DNA of 64,000 nucleotides from Arsenicibacter rosenii. GTDB taxonomy: Bacteria; Bacteroidota; Bacteroidia; Cytophagales; Spirosomataceae. This document shows, one piece after another, positions 43,001 to 50,696 of the stretch. A program made the position numbers and the translations under genes. The stretch is taken from assembly GCF_001870735.1 (NCBI RefSeq), contig NZ_MORL01000003.1, positions 476,875 through 540,874 on the forward strand. The letters are read 5' to 3'. Each line of letters opens with the position of its first letter. Positions within the stretch are counted from its first letter, which is position 1. Below the pieces are notes generated by a model. The model ran no database searches and was not told where the DNA came from. It saw only the letters and a program-made list of their open reading frames with translations.

Positions 43001-43571
43001 GGCTGGTTCCTTTTACAAGCACACTGACACCAGGCAGCGGCGCACTGTTGTCCGCACTGGTTACCGTACCGTTGACGGTAACATCAGCCGGGCGTTCGGC
43101 CGCCGCCGCTATGGCGCTGGTGGTGGTATTTTCGTGGGCGGGGGCATTGGCTTCCATCGGGCCGGAATCCGGTTCAGTTTGTGCGGGAAATCGGGCCTCG
43201 TTAGCCGAAGCTGACGATTTACGCGCCAATACTACCCACGTGCCGGGTTTCACCTGTTTATAACGCAGGTTAAACGGTTTCAGCAAGCGGCCCAAAGCCC
43301 CTTCCAGTGATGTTGTACCAGCCAGTGCATCGACGGCCACCGTAAGGTTAGCCACCGTCCGGTCTTCAAACAGAATGTCGGCCCGGTAACGGCTCTTCAG
43401 TTCATTCAAGGCATCTGCCAACCGGTGGGTGACTACCGCCGGCGTACTGCCTGTTATACGCGACTGTTGCCGGGCCATCGCCATAGTCTGACCGCTGACG
43501 GGCAGCGGACCACTGAGCAGTACGCCTACAAGCACGACAGGCAGTCCAGATGAAAGTACATGTGAACGCAT
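40086..43571 (-). CDS. susC: SusC-type TonB-dependent outer membrane receptor with STN domain
   Basis: This is a 1161-residue protein. Signal peptide 1-28; STN (secretin/TonB N-terminal) domain 49-116 (HRLADALNELKSRYRADILF); CarboxypepD_reg beta domain 164-232 (GTVTSADNSAPLPGVSVLV); plug about 245-365 with TonB-box-like LNEVVVVGYGTVRKSDL; then a 22-strand barrel to the end. It imports large oligosaccharides across the outer membrane with TonB energy. The STN domain is what talks to a FecR-type anti-sigma factor, and the FecR and sigma genes lie directly upstream. So import and gene control are linked: ligand on SusC, then STN, FecR, sigma and transcription. That signal route is known for this layout. 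Confidence 0.95.
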   Translation of the reverse strand: MRSHVLSSGLPVVLVGVLLSGPLPVSGQTMAMARQQSRITGSTPAVVTHRLADALNELKSRYRADILFEDRTVANLTVAVDALAGTTSLEGALGRLLKPFNLRYKQVKPGTWVVLARKSSASANEARFPAQTEPDSGPMEANAPAHENTTTSAIAAAAERPADVTVNGTVTSADNSAPLPGVSVLVKGTSRGTTTDAQGRYSLRIPEPAGSVILVFSYVGYVAQEVALSNRSELNVRLKEDNQSLNEVVVVGYGTVRKSDLTGSVTSLKAQDLTRGANVNLQQTLAGRSPGVQIYQKSGEPGSAMSVQIRGITSITGNNDPLYVVDGLPVNDAAAIGSASAGGTTSNPNNRTPLNSLNPADIESIEILKDASATAIYGSRGANGVVLITTRKGKDGKLKVEYNGSYGVQKVAHTQRFMTGTEYTDVINSIIDLGKLSTPKVTGTNSNTDWQSLLLRDAPIQTHDLSFSGAGANTKYYISAGYYNQDGIMLNSATRRYNARVNLENGIANKYNVGISLATAYTRDSYNATGVGLNDNASALYMAQNYDPTVPAYNPDGTYYRSSLMAPMDSPLAVINGQYGMGDTYRTFGNMFAEYFLMPSLSAKVRVGVDLNDNQRYFWIDPTTLTGLSYNGYADVRDGKRGYYLTEGTLNYNKEVKNHRITAVAGATYERYTSSSLIANSRSFSLPDLTFNALGTGDNTLNGVGSGRQENKLVSFLGRVNYAFMSKYLLTLSVRADGSARFGPNKRFGYFPSAAFAWRAIEENFLKNINGLSDLKFRASYGATGNQPTINYLYFSTFSAGRNAVFNGNRVSSLQPSRSANPDLQWESAVQADIGFDFGFFNNRLTGSIDYYNRKTSKLLYDIPQPVSTGFGSRIENVGSMRNTGIEVALKGVAVDRKDFRIDAGFNITTLKNRVLSLGKVSQFIGSGPGSIGQVSILKPGESIGSFYGYLVDGVWQTGDDFGQAQSGVRPGDLKYRDLDGNKVINANDRIILGKSLPDFYYGFNTSVSYKTLILDIFFEGSQGAKMLNSSLVDAYYPVDYRRNKLAVPYLNRWTPTNPTNDYPSFLPNDVQGQRQVTNKTVEDASYLRVQAIRLSYKLPLPKNRYVNGASVFLNGQNLYNFTKYSGSDPAANALGDNILRIDYNTYPLTRTFTAGLNLQF

Positions 43572-43608
43572 AAGTAAGTTATTCGGAAAGGGGAAGTAAG
43601 TCAGTTAG

Positions 43609-44616
43609 TTATTCAAAAAAGGTAACGGTATTCTCTTTTTGCTTGTAGTTGATTTCGAGCAGTTCGGCCACCACCTGAAGAAATTCATCAGCGTTATCTG
43701 CCTGAAACGAACCGGATACCGTCCGGTTCGCCAGGTCGGGGTTTTTCAGCACCACATGGAGGTTATAATTATCGCGCAGCAGGTCGGCAATTTCGCTGAC
43801 CGGTGTACGTTTAAAGACGAACCGGTGTTCGCGCCACGCCGTACTGACAGCCGGCTCCGGAAGATGACTCTGCTCCAGCCTGCCCGACGCGGTGATACTC
43901 ACGGCATCGCCCGGTTTAAGCCGCAATTGCTGCACCGCTTTGGCCGCATTCCGGTAATTGAGCTGGACCGCCCCTTTACTCAGAACGACTTTTGTGCCGC
44001 CCGGCCGGTCATACACATTAAACTCTGTACCAAGCACTTCGACATCCAGCCCGCGGTGCGTATGGACAATAAACCGCTGGTGGGTAGCCGTGTGTCGTAC
44101 GCTGAATGCCGCCTCCCCCGTCAACCAGACCGTACGGGATTCATCGCCAAAGCCGAACCGTGGCAGGCGCAGGCTTGAATGGGCATTGAGGGTGACTTCG
44201 GAGCCGTCGGGCAAAGTAAACCGGCGTGTCTCGCCATAAGTCGTTTCTACCACGGTAAACAGAATCCGGTTACGCATCAGGTACGTACCGAGACCAAGTA
44301 TGACCGTGACCGAAGCCGCAATTAACCACCGCGAAGGGCCGAAAAAGCCTAACCGCCGGATAACCGGCGCTGGCGGCGAGTCGGCGGGTGTGTGTTCAGG
44401 TTTCATTGCCGCAATCCGGGCCGACAGTTGGGCGAAGGCCGTATCTTCGTCGGCCAGGTATTGCAGGTGCTGACGTTCCCATTCATCCAGCCACGCCATA
44501 TAGGTCAGCTGATTCGCCGGCTGTTGCAGCCATTCCGCAATCATGGCCCGCTGTAAGGGTGTGGCACGCCCGCTGAAGTGCTCAAACAACGTTTCTTTCA
44601 TCGTAACCTTATTCAT
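43609..44616 (-). CDS. FecR-type anti-sigma factor
   Basis: This protein has 335 residues from ATG 44616, which overlaps the sigma stop in ATGA (or 330 from ATG 44601). A cytoplasmic head (about 1-85) binds the sigma factor. A single membrane helix lies near 95-115 (WLIAASVTVILGLGTYLM). The periplasmic FecR domain (115-220) shows FTLPDGSEVTLNAHSSLRLP, TGEAAFSV and LGTEFNVYD. The C-terminal DUF4974 (about 265-333, FKRTPVSEIADLLRDNYN) meets the SusC STN domain. It holds the sigma factor inactive until the receptor signals. It is coupled to the sigma gene and followed after 37 bp by susC. Confidence 0.93.
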   Translation of the reverse strand: MNKVTMKETLFEHFSGRATPLQRAMIAEWLQQPANQLTYMAWLDEWERQHLQYLADEDTAFAQLSARIAAMKPEHTPADSPPAPVIRRLGFFGPSRWLIAASVTVILGLGTYLMRNRILFTVVETTYGETRRFTLPDGSEVTLNAHSSLRLPRFGFGDESRTVWLTGEAAFSVRHTATHQRFIVHTHRGLDVEVLGTEFNVYDRPGGTKVVLSKGAVQLNYRNAAKAVQQLRLKPGDAVSITASGRLEQSHLPEPAVSTAWREHRFVFKRTPVSEIADLLRDNYNLHVVLKNPDLANRTVSGSFQADNADEFLQVVAELLEINYKQKENTVTFFE

Positions 44617-45425
44617 TCCGCAAAGGTGGTTAGGGTGGATACAGACGAAACCGGCCGTTCATAAGGCTGACTCAGCAGCAGCATCCCGCAGAACAGTCCC
44701 ATACGCAGGGTTTGCCGCAGTTGCGACAAGGCACGGCTCAGGTGCGCTTCGATGGTTTTAGGCGAAATCTGAAGCTCTTCCGCAATTTCACGGTGTTTTT
44801 TTCCCTCAAAGCGGCTCATCACAAACACACGCTGACACTGCGGCGGCAACAGGCGCACGGTTTCCTCAATGCGCTGATACAACTCGGTATATTGCAGCAA
44901 CTGCTCCGGATTCTGCACATGGCCGGCATCCAGCCGGTCCCGATCCGTCTGGTCATCGACCGGTACCGCTTCCAGATTAAACTCCTGCCGCAGGTGTGAA
45001 TACGACCGCTTCCGGACCGCGCTGTACAGATAGGCCTGAAACGAGGTATTGATCTGCGTATGCACCTGATTTTTCCAGAAGCTGAGAAACACCTCACTCA
45101 CCAGATCTTCGGCAATAGCCCGTGAATGCACAAACCGGACTGCCTGGCTGCATAAGGGCCGGTAATAACGCCGGAACAGCAGTTCGTAGCCACGGCGGGC
45201 ATCTTCGCTAAATGCCTGACGAATCATAAATTCAGGATCCATCAGCACCTGATCTCCGGTCGGCCCGCCAAACGGATTTGTTGATACTACAGGGTTGGGT
45301 AGTTTTTCTGCCATTACGGTCAACTCATCATCACCTATCTCTAAGTCTGACTTTACCGCCTCTTCCCTTAGTTGATTCGTAGATTTTTTTTCATTATTCG
45401 GAGGCAGCAATTCATCCTCTTCCAT
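44613..45425 (-). CDS. ECF sigma factor of the Bacteroides family
   Basis: This is a 270-residue sigma-70 protein. Region 2 lies at 70-145 (GYELLFRRYYRPLCSQAVRF, AEDLVSEVFLSFW) and region 4 at 185-240 (LPPQCQRVFVMSRFEGKKHREIAEELQISPKTIEAHLSRA, the HTH). The first ~65 residues are acidic and low-complexity and are not found in most relatives; internal ATG codons at residue 38 (MAEKLP) and residue 62 (MDPEFM) would remove them and give about 209 residues. The start is therefore undecided. It should transcribe its own operon and susCD once FecR lets go. Confidence 0.88.
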   Translation of the reverse strand: MEEDELLPPNNEKKSTNQLREEAVKSDLEIGDDELTVMAEKLPNPVVSTNPFGGPTGDQVLMDPEFMIRQAFSEDARRGYELLFRRYYRPLCSQAVRFVHSRAIAEDLVSEVFLSFWKNQVHTQINTSFQAYLYSAVRKRSYSHLRQEFNLEAVPVDDQTDRDRLDAGHVQNPEQLLQYTELYQRIEETVRLLPPQCQRVFVMSRFEGKKHREIAEELQISPKTIEAHLSRALSQLRQTLRMGLFCGMLLLSQPYERPVSSVSTLTTFAE

Positions 45426-45464
45426 AAACCGTTGATTTACAATCTATCTATGTACGGGCGACCC

Positions 45465-45627
45465 CATGTGGTCGCCCTTTTCTCTCCCCCCACATAGTCG
45501 CCCTTTTCTCTCCCCTCATGTGGTCGCCCTTTTCTCTCCCCCCATGTGGTCGCCCCTTTGCCCTCATGCCCACCTAGTCGCCCTTTTACTTCCATGCCCA
45601 CGTATTTGCCCCTTTACCTCCATGCCA
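45465..45627. repeat. Minisatellite of 26-28-bp units upstream of the sigma gene
   Basis: About six units of the type CATGTGGTCGCCCTTTTC plus a C/T-rich tail follow one another, becoming less exact to the right (unit 1 at 45465, then CACATAGTCGCCC, CATGTGGTCGCCC, CACCTAGTCGCCC, CACGTATTTGCCC). The strand bias is pyrimidine-rich. It sits in the 5' region of the sigma-factor transcript. Confidence 0.85.
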
Positions 45628-45721
45628 CAAGTATTTACCGGTATACAACCCCGCAGCGGCACCACCGGCAATAAAAAACTTAAATCCTATAGATCTTATA
45701 GTATAATTCAAAAAAAACATA

Positions 45722-45739
45722 GCCGGTTTGTTAACCGGC
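45722..45739 (-). terminator. Rho-independent terminator of the sialidase-like gene
   Basis: GCCGGTT and AACCGGC pair around TGTT. On the minus strand the stem is followed by TATG and then T8. It lies 71 bp beyond the gene's stop and separates it from the sigma operon. Confidence 0.8.
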
Positions 45740-45810
45740 CCTTGGTGGGTCAAAAGTGCAAACAGGAAATCAATTCAGCAAAAAAATAGTGATTGCGCAG
45801 AAGATATTGT

Positions 45811-46998
45811 CTATTGAGCAACAGTAAAATCTGTAATTCCTTCCAGTAAAGAGCTCCACTGGCCGGGCGTCCGGTAACGGCGGAAATTTTTAACGCGGTG
45901 AAATGTCAGAAAATTGGAGTTGTGCTGGTTGTCGGCCCCGCCCATGTTATCGTCGAAAGCCGTCCGGCAGGCCATCACAATGTCCTTCCCGTCAAATTGC
46001 CAGTCAACGTACTGAAATCCGTGTTTTTCGATATCGGGGTGATGCAGCACAATGCCACGGATTGTCCAGTTTTTCAGATCCGGCGACGAAATCATTACCT
46101 GCGCATTACGGGCCCGTTCACGCTTATAGGCCCGGTATGCTGGCAGGGCGTAGTTCGTAAACGTGTAATAGCGTTTTGTTTTGGCATCAAAGCGTATGTT
46201 GAACTTCTTACAGGCACCCGGTAACGTAATAAACCGGACGGATGCCGAATCGGCAGTTTTCCCGTCTGCGCTTACACGGTACATCACCGCCTGATCATCT
46301 TCCGGATTGTTGACCCGGAGAATATTCAGGATGTTACCTTCCGGATCCATCACTACATTACCTTCCAGCCACGCGTTACCAGGCTTCCAGGCATCCTTGT
46401 TGTAAACCAGTTGCGGGGTAAACTGCCAGCTGGCAGGATCAAGCAGATCAGCACCGACCGGAGCCGACGCGACAAAACTCCGGAAATTTCCCCAGCTTGT
46501 AACCGGCACATTGCGTTCCATCCCTTTCCAGACGCGGCCGTTGTATATCTGCACCGGTACCGAAGCACAATGATATCCTTCATCGCGGCTAAGATACCCC
46601 TGCTCCACAGTACTCCAGGTATGCCCGCCATCGGCCGAGCGCCTGATGGTCATGCGGCCGTATTCGCGGGTGGTACCCAGCAGGTACAGCGCCCCCTGAT
46701 TTGTAAAAAGAGTCCCCCACCACAGGCTATCCAGTTCCGCAATTTTCTGCCAGCTTTTCCCCCGGTCGGCCGACTCAAACACGTGGGTGTGTTGCGGTGT
46801 CGGGCCTTTACCGAAAATATCGTGCGAGGCCACATACCGGCCGTTCGGCAGAATAACAATACTGGGTGAGCCGAGGTAATTGCGGGTCGATTTCGGCAGG
46901 TGGTCAATCACTACACCCGGCACATCCGGAAAGGATTGGCCCGATGCGGACGACAACGCTCCGCAAGCATACAGACACAGGAGAAGGAATCGTTTCAT
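45811..46998 (-). CDS. Secreted BNR-repeat (sialidase-like) protein
   Basis: ATG 46998 gives 395 residues with signal peptide MKRFLLLCLYACGALSSASG; a frame to 47022 adds only 8 residues. Two Asp-boxes are visible, SADRGKSW (76-83) and SADGGHTW (121-128), together with repeated ILPNGRYVASHD and FITLPG strands of a sialidase-type six-blade propeller. The arginine triad of true sialidases is not clear to me. Related Bacteroidota proteins are called exo-alpha-sialidase or unsaturated-uronate hydrolase-like. It may cleave a terminal sugar from the same glycan. It has its own terminator and probably its own promoter near the 47.0 kb gap. Confidence 0.75.
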   Translation of the reverse strand: MKRFLLLCLYACGALSSASGQSFPDVPGVVIDHLPKSTRNYLGSPSIVILPNGRYVASHDIFGKGPTPQHTHVFESADRGKSWQKIAELDSLWWGTLFTNQGALYLLGTTREYGRMTIRRSADGGHTWSTVEQGYLSRDEGYHCASVPVQIYNGRVWKGMERNVPVTSWGNFRSFVASAPVGADLLDPASWQFTPQLVYNKDAWKPGNAWLEGNVVMDPEGNILNILRVNNPEDDQAVMYRVSADGKTADSASVRFITLPGACKKFNIRFDAKTKRYYTFTNYALPAYRAYKRERARNAQVMISSPDLKNWTIRGIVLHHPDIEKHGFQYVDWQFDGKDIVMACRTAFDDNMGGADNQHNSNFLTFHRVKNFRRYRTPGQWSSLLEGITDFTVAQ

Positions 46999-47154
46999 AG
47001 TTCGCTCAGCATTCTTTATCACCGTACTTATTAGCCGGCAGTTTTGTATTGTTTTTATCCTGCAACTACTTTCACAGCAGGATTAAGCGACCGAGCCATT
47101 TCAGACATTACGGCAAATTCCGGCTGTCAGGCTAGTACAGGCTTTACGGGCCCT

Positions 47155-48122
47155 TTACTGCCTGATTACTTTTACAATTTTTGGCGGCTGGTTTCCGGTT
47201 TCTACACGCAGCAAATACCAACCAGCCTGTTTTCCCGGCAGTATACGAACCGGGCCGGACTCTTTCTGCCGGTCTATAGCAAGGTTATGCATTACCTGCC
47301 CCGAAGCACTGCATACTTGTATCCGGAACGATCCTGTTCCCGGAATAGTCACCTCTACAGCCTCGTCCAGTGTCGGGTTACCGGCAACACAGCAGTACAG
47401 GTTTGGGATCGTCCCGTAACCCCTGCCCGATCCAATGATCCGGCTGTGCCGTCCATGCAGTTATTCCGATAGCCTGATATTGGGTATTAAGCGACAGAAG
47501 CCGTCCGGTCGCCTGAAAAGTCATTGCTCCTGTCTGGCAATTGTAAAGCGGCATTGTCGCTACTCCCGGAAGCCCGTCATCAATATCCGTTATTGTCATG
47601 TCTACACCATTGCTCAGCACACTTCCTGATGGATTACTAACGAGTACACGCAGCGTTTTGCCATTATTAGCAAGCCGATCAAGGCCCGTAAGCGTGTATG
47701 TAGCCGATGCTGCACCTGTACTATTAACTCCGTTTAACAGGTTGTACCAGAATCGACGGCGGATCCAGTTTTTTCTGAGTTACATTAACAACTTCCGGTA
47801 AACCATTGGGTGCCAAAAACAAAAGATTAACCACCTGAGTGCCGGTACCTGACGTAATACTGGTTATCAGCCAGCTTGCCGGATTTACAAGCGACCAGCT
47901 ACTGTTAGTTGTCAAGGTCAGCGTAACCGGCCGATTATTCCACCCATCCATAGTCAGCCTGTCAGTTGACAGTCCCAGAACAGCGTCCCCGGGTCTCTCC
48001 TCAGTATATGCCCTGCCGATTATCTTTTTTCCGGATGAAAGAGATGATGCAGTACCACCGGCGGCCAGAACAGGCAGGGACCCGATGAGGTACAAACAGA
48101 TAAGTGTGGCAATAAAGTATAC
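47155..48122 (-). pseudogene. Broken gene for a T9SS-secreted Ig/BACON-like protein
   Basis: Three successive minus-strand frames read as one protein. Part 1 (to about 47745) gives signal peptide residues (ATLICLYLIGSLPVLAAGG), then TLTTNSSWSLVNPASWLITS, a BACON-type repeat. Part 2 (about 47745-47405) gives TLTGLDRLANNGKTLRVLVS, an Ig-like segment. Part 3 (about 47405-47155) ends with a type IX secretion sorting domain (SFRIQVCSASGQVMHNLAI, PGKQAGWYLLRVETG). Frameshifts near 47745 and 47405 are needed to join them. No ATG lies in frame before the signal peptide (TAA stands at its upstream edge). So three lesions are visible and the gene is probably dead. Confidence 0.75.
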
Positions 48123-48296
48123 TTAATTGCGAATCTGTTCCGGCAAAGTGAGCTATCAGTCTGACTTTTTATTTTACACGTACTCATACGAAAACCTGCT
48201 CTGATATACGCCAATAAATTTCAGTGTACCAGTCTATAAAGACCAGCTCTGTTCGTATTTTGCGCTTCCTTTACACATCATTCATCCACTGACATT

Positions 48297-48752
48297 ATGC
48301 TGGTTATCTGTGCGACACGCTTTTGTTTTTTATGGTCAGCCTTTCTGCTCACGCTTTCGTTTTGTCGCCTTGCGGCTCAGTCTGCCCCGGCCGGTAGCCC
48401 CGTTATCACCGTCCAGCCGGAAAGCCGGGTCATGTGGACGGGCATCCCTGTGGCGCTTTCCGTTGGTGCAGCCCGTATGGCAACTGACGTTTCGGGAGAG
48501 GAGATACAGTTGATTCCGCTGGGTAATCCGACAACCAAAGGCGATATTGAGGTTGAGCTACAGGCGGCAGGAACAGGTATACTGCATCTTCAGGTGCTGA
48601 ATACACAAGGGCAGCTGATCAGCGAGCAGGGCATTACACACCCTACCGAACGTCAACGGGTACGTGTCTCCCCGGGCAAAGCCACAGGCGTTTATTTTCT
48701 GAAAGCCATTACTCCAACCCGGACAAAAACGATTAAAGTTTTTAGCTATTGA
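48297..48752 (+). CDS. Very short T9SS-sorted secreted protein
   Basis: This is a 151-residue protein: signal peptide (about 1-28, FLLTLSFCRLAAQ), a linker of ~40 residues, then a C-terminal type IX sorting domain (about 70-151: NPTTKGDIEVELQAAGTGILHLQVLNTQGQLI, PGKATGVYFLKA). There is no passenger domain between the two, so nearly all of the mature protein would be removed by the sortase. It may be the relic of a larger gene that lost its middle, or a small surface protein. It is divergent from the broken T9SS gene and stands 4 bp before the patatin gene, so they are probably co-transcribed. Confidence 0.65.
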   Translation: MLVICATRFCFLWSAFLLTLSFCRLAAQSAPAGSPVITVQPESRVMWTGIPVALSVGAARMATDVSGEEIQLIPLGNPTTKGDIEVELQAAGTGILHLQVLNTQGQLISEQGITHPTERQRVRVSPGKATGVYFLKAITPTRTKTIKVFSY

Positions 48753-48756
48753 TACT

Positions 48757-50613
48757 ATGCCCTCTGCTACCCACGACCGCCACACAGCCCCTCAGCCGCT
48801 CGAAACCATCGGATTAGCCATCTCAGGCGGGGGCTTCCGCGCCGCATCATTCAGCCTTGGCTGCCTGGCCTATCTGCATCACTGCACCATCGAAACGGAA
48901 GAGGCAACTACCGAAACCCTGCTGAGCCGGGTGCGCTTCATTGCGTCGGCGTCGGGCGGGAGTTTTACCAACCTGCTATACGCAACCTATCTCTACACCG
49001 AACAGCCATTCGGCGATTTCTACAACGCACTGCGGGAGTTTATGAAGGGCGATGAACTGCTGGCGCAGGTATTTGCCACACTGGAGTCCGACTCCGCCTG
49101 GGAGGCCACGCCCGATAAGCAGCGCAACCTGATCAACGCCTTCAGTCTGGCGTATCAGCAGTTGTTTGACCGCGCCCTGCCGCCCGGCTCGCCGCACAAA
49201 CACGTGACCCTCGGGTTGTTCGGCAATCCGGACCATCTGCCGCCGCTCCGGCAGTTTTGCGCCAATGCCACTGAGTTCCGCAACGGGCTGACCTTCCGGT
49301 TCCAGAATCCCGACCAGGACTCGCGGCAAGGCTGGGTCGGCAATTTCAGCCTGTACCTCGACCCGAGGCAGCTCAGCGTGACCAATAAGCTCCGGCTGGG
49401 CGATATCATGGCGGCTTCGTCCTGCTTTCCGAGCGGGCTGGAACCCATCATGTTTCCGAACGACTTCACTTACACCGGCGACACGCCCGCCGGTGGTCTG
49501 ACACAAGCCGAATTGTCGGGGGCGCTGATCTGCCGCAATGCCGTTCAGCAGGCCCGGCAACTGCACGACAACGCGACGGAGGCCCAAAACCAGCTGGCGC
49601 CGCAGGAACAGCTGGACCTGACGATGGAGACCCGGCTAACGCCTGTGGCTGCCTCGCAACCCGAAGCGGATGCCATTACGTTCGGGCTGATGGATGGCGG
49701 CATCGACGATAATCAGGGGTTGGGCAGCCTGCTGCTGGCCGACGCCCGCCACCGCCGGGAAACCGGTCACGGGTATGGAACGCTGATTGCCTGCGACGTC
49801 AACAGCCCGTATATGAGCCAATATGCCCTGCCCCAAACCAAAACCGGTTTACTCTGGAACCGGTCGCTGCGGTTCTGGAGCCTCGCGGCCGGCATCCTGT
49901 TCGCCCTGCTGACGGGCACCGGCTACCTGTGGGATACCACGGCCGGTACCGTACTGAGTACCCTTGGCGTTTTGGGTATATTGCTGGTTATCGGCCTGAA
50001 TTTTGGCCTGTACCGGACCCTGCAAAACCTGGGCGACGACGGGACCTGGGGATGGGCGGCGACGCGCTACGTCGGTTATTTCTTTACGATTCCGGTGGGT
50101 TCGCTGCTACAGATGATCAGTGCCCGCCTCCGGTCGACGGTGATTCTGGCCGCCGACGTGTATATGAAGCAAATCCGCCGGATGCATTACCAGCTCTTTT
50201 ACGAAAACAAAAAGCTCGATAACCGCCGGGTTGCGTGCATGCTCCATACGCTGGCGAACACGTTTTATACCACCCCATCGGGAAACACCCGAAAAGCCAC
50301 GTCGACGGCAAGCTGTGTGGCCCGCTATAACCTATCTCCTTCTGCGCTCATGCAACAAATAGCTGCCGACGCGCAGGCGATGGCAACCACCCTCTGGTTT
50401 GACCCCGCCGAAGTAAGCGGCGAGCGGCGGGACAAGCTCATTGCCACCGGTCAGTTTACGCTTTGCTACTCCCTGTTGCTGTACTTATGCAACCTTGAGC
50501 AAAAGCAGCCCCTCTCTCCGCAGCTGCAAGCGCTTCAGCGCCGGATGCTTACCGACTGGCAAGCCTTTCAGCAGAATCCGATGTGGCTGGTGAAGACCCC
50601 GCTTAGTAAATAA
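48757..50613 (+). CDS. Patatin-like phospholipase with C-terminal membrane region
   Basis: This is a 618-residue protein. The patatin fold shows the oxyanion GGGFR (24-28), the nucleophile S66 in IASASGGSF and the catalytic Asp near residue 313 in MDGGIDDNQG. This is the Ser-Asp dyad of patatin-type lipid acyl hydrolases. Two or three hydrophobic segments (about residues 370-425, LAAGILFALLTGTGYLW, LLVIGLNFGLY) probably anchor it in the membrane. A helical tail follows. It lacks a signal peptide. Substrate lipids and control are unknown. It follows the short T9SS gene after 4 bp. Some patatin phospholipases take part in cGAS-type (CBASS) defence, but no such partner genes lie here. Confidence 0.85.
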   Translation: MPSATHDRHTAPQPLETIGLAISGGGFRAASFSLGCLAYLHHCTIETEEATTETLLSRVRFIASASGGSFTNLLYATYLYTEQPFGDFYNALREFMKGDELLAQVFATLESDSAWEATPDKQRNLINAFSLAYQQLFDRALPPGSPHKHVTLGLFGNPDHLPPLRQFCANATEFRNGLTFRFQNPDQDSRQGWVGNFSLYLDPRQLSVTNKLRLGDIMAASSCFPSGLEPIMFPNDFTYTGDTPAGGLTQAELSGALICRNAVQQARQLHDNATEAQNQLAPQEQLDLTMETRLTPVAASQPEADAITFGLMDGGIDDNQGLGSLLLADARHRRETGHGYGTLIACDVNSPYMSQYALPQTKTGLLWNRSLRFWSLAAGILFALLTGTGYLWDTTAGTVLSTLGVLGILLVIGLNFGLYRTLQNLGDDGTWGWAATRYVGYFFTIPVGSLLQMISARLRSTVILAADVYMKQIRRMHYQLFYENKKLDNRRVACMLHTLANTFYTTPSGNTRKATSTASCVARYNLSPSALMQQIAADAQAMATTLWFDPAEVSGERRDKLIATGQFTLCYSLLLYLCNLEQKQPLSPQLQALQRRMLTDWQAFQQNPMWLVKTPLSK

Positions 50614-50696
50614 AGAAATTTTTTTTGAAGACAAAATAACAGTCTTTGCTACTTTACATTGAGTTCCATTAATACACCTTTTTAAATTATTTAACT

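Noticed and set aside
45465..45627. CRISPR-like array
   Set aside because: Units are adjacent with no unique spacers; it is a decaying minisatellite with no cas genes.
48757..50613. CBASS-type effector
   Set aside because: The patatin gene has no cyclase, ubiquitin-like or HORMA genes nearby.
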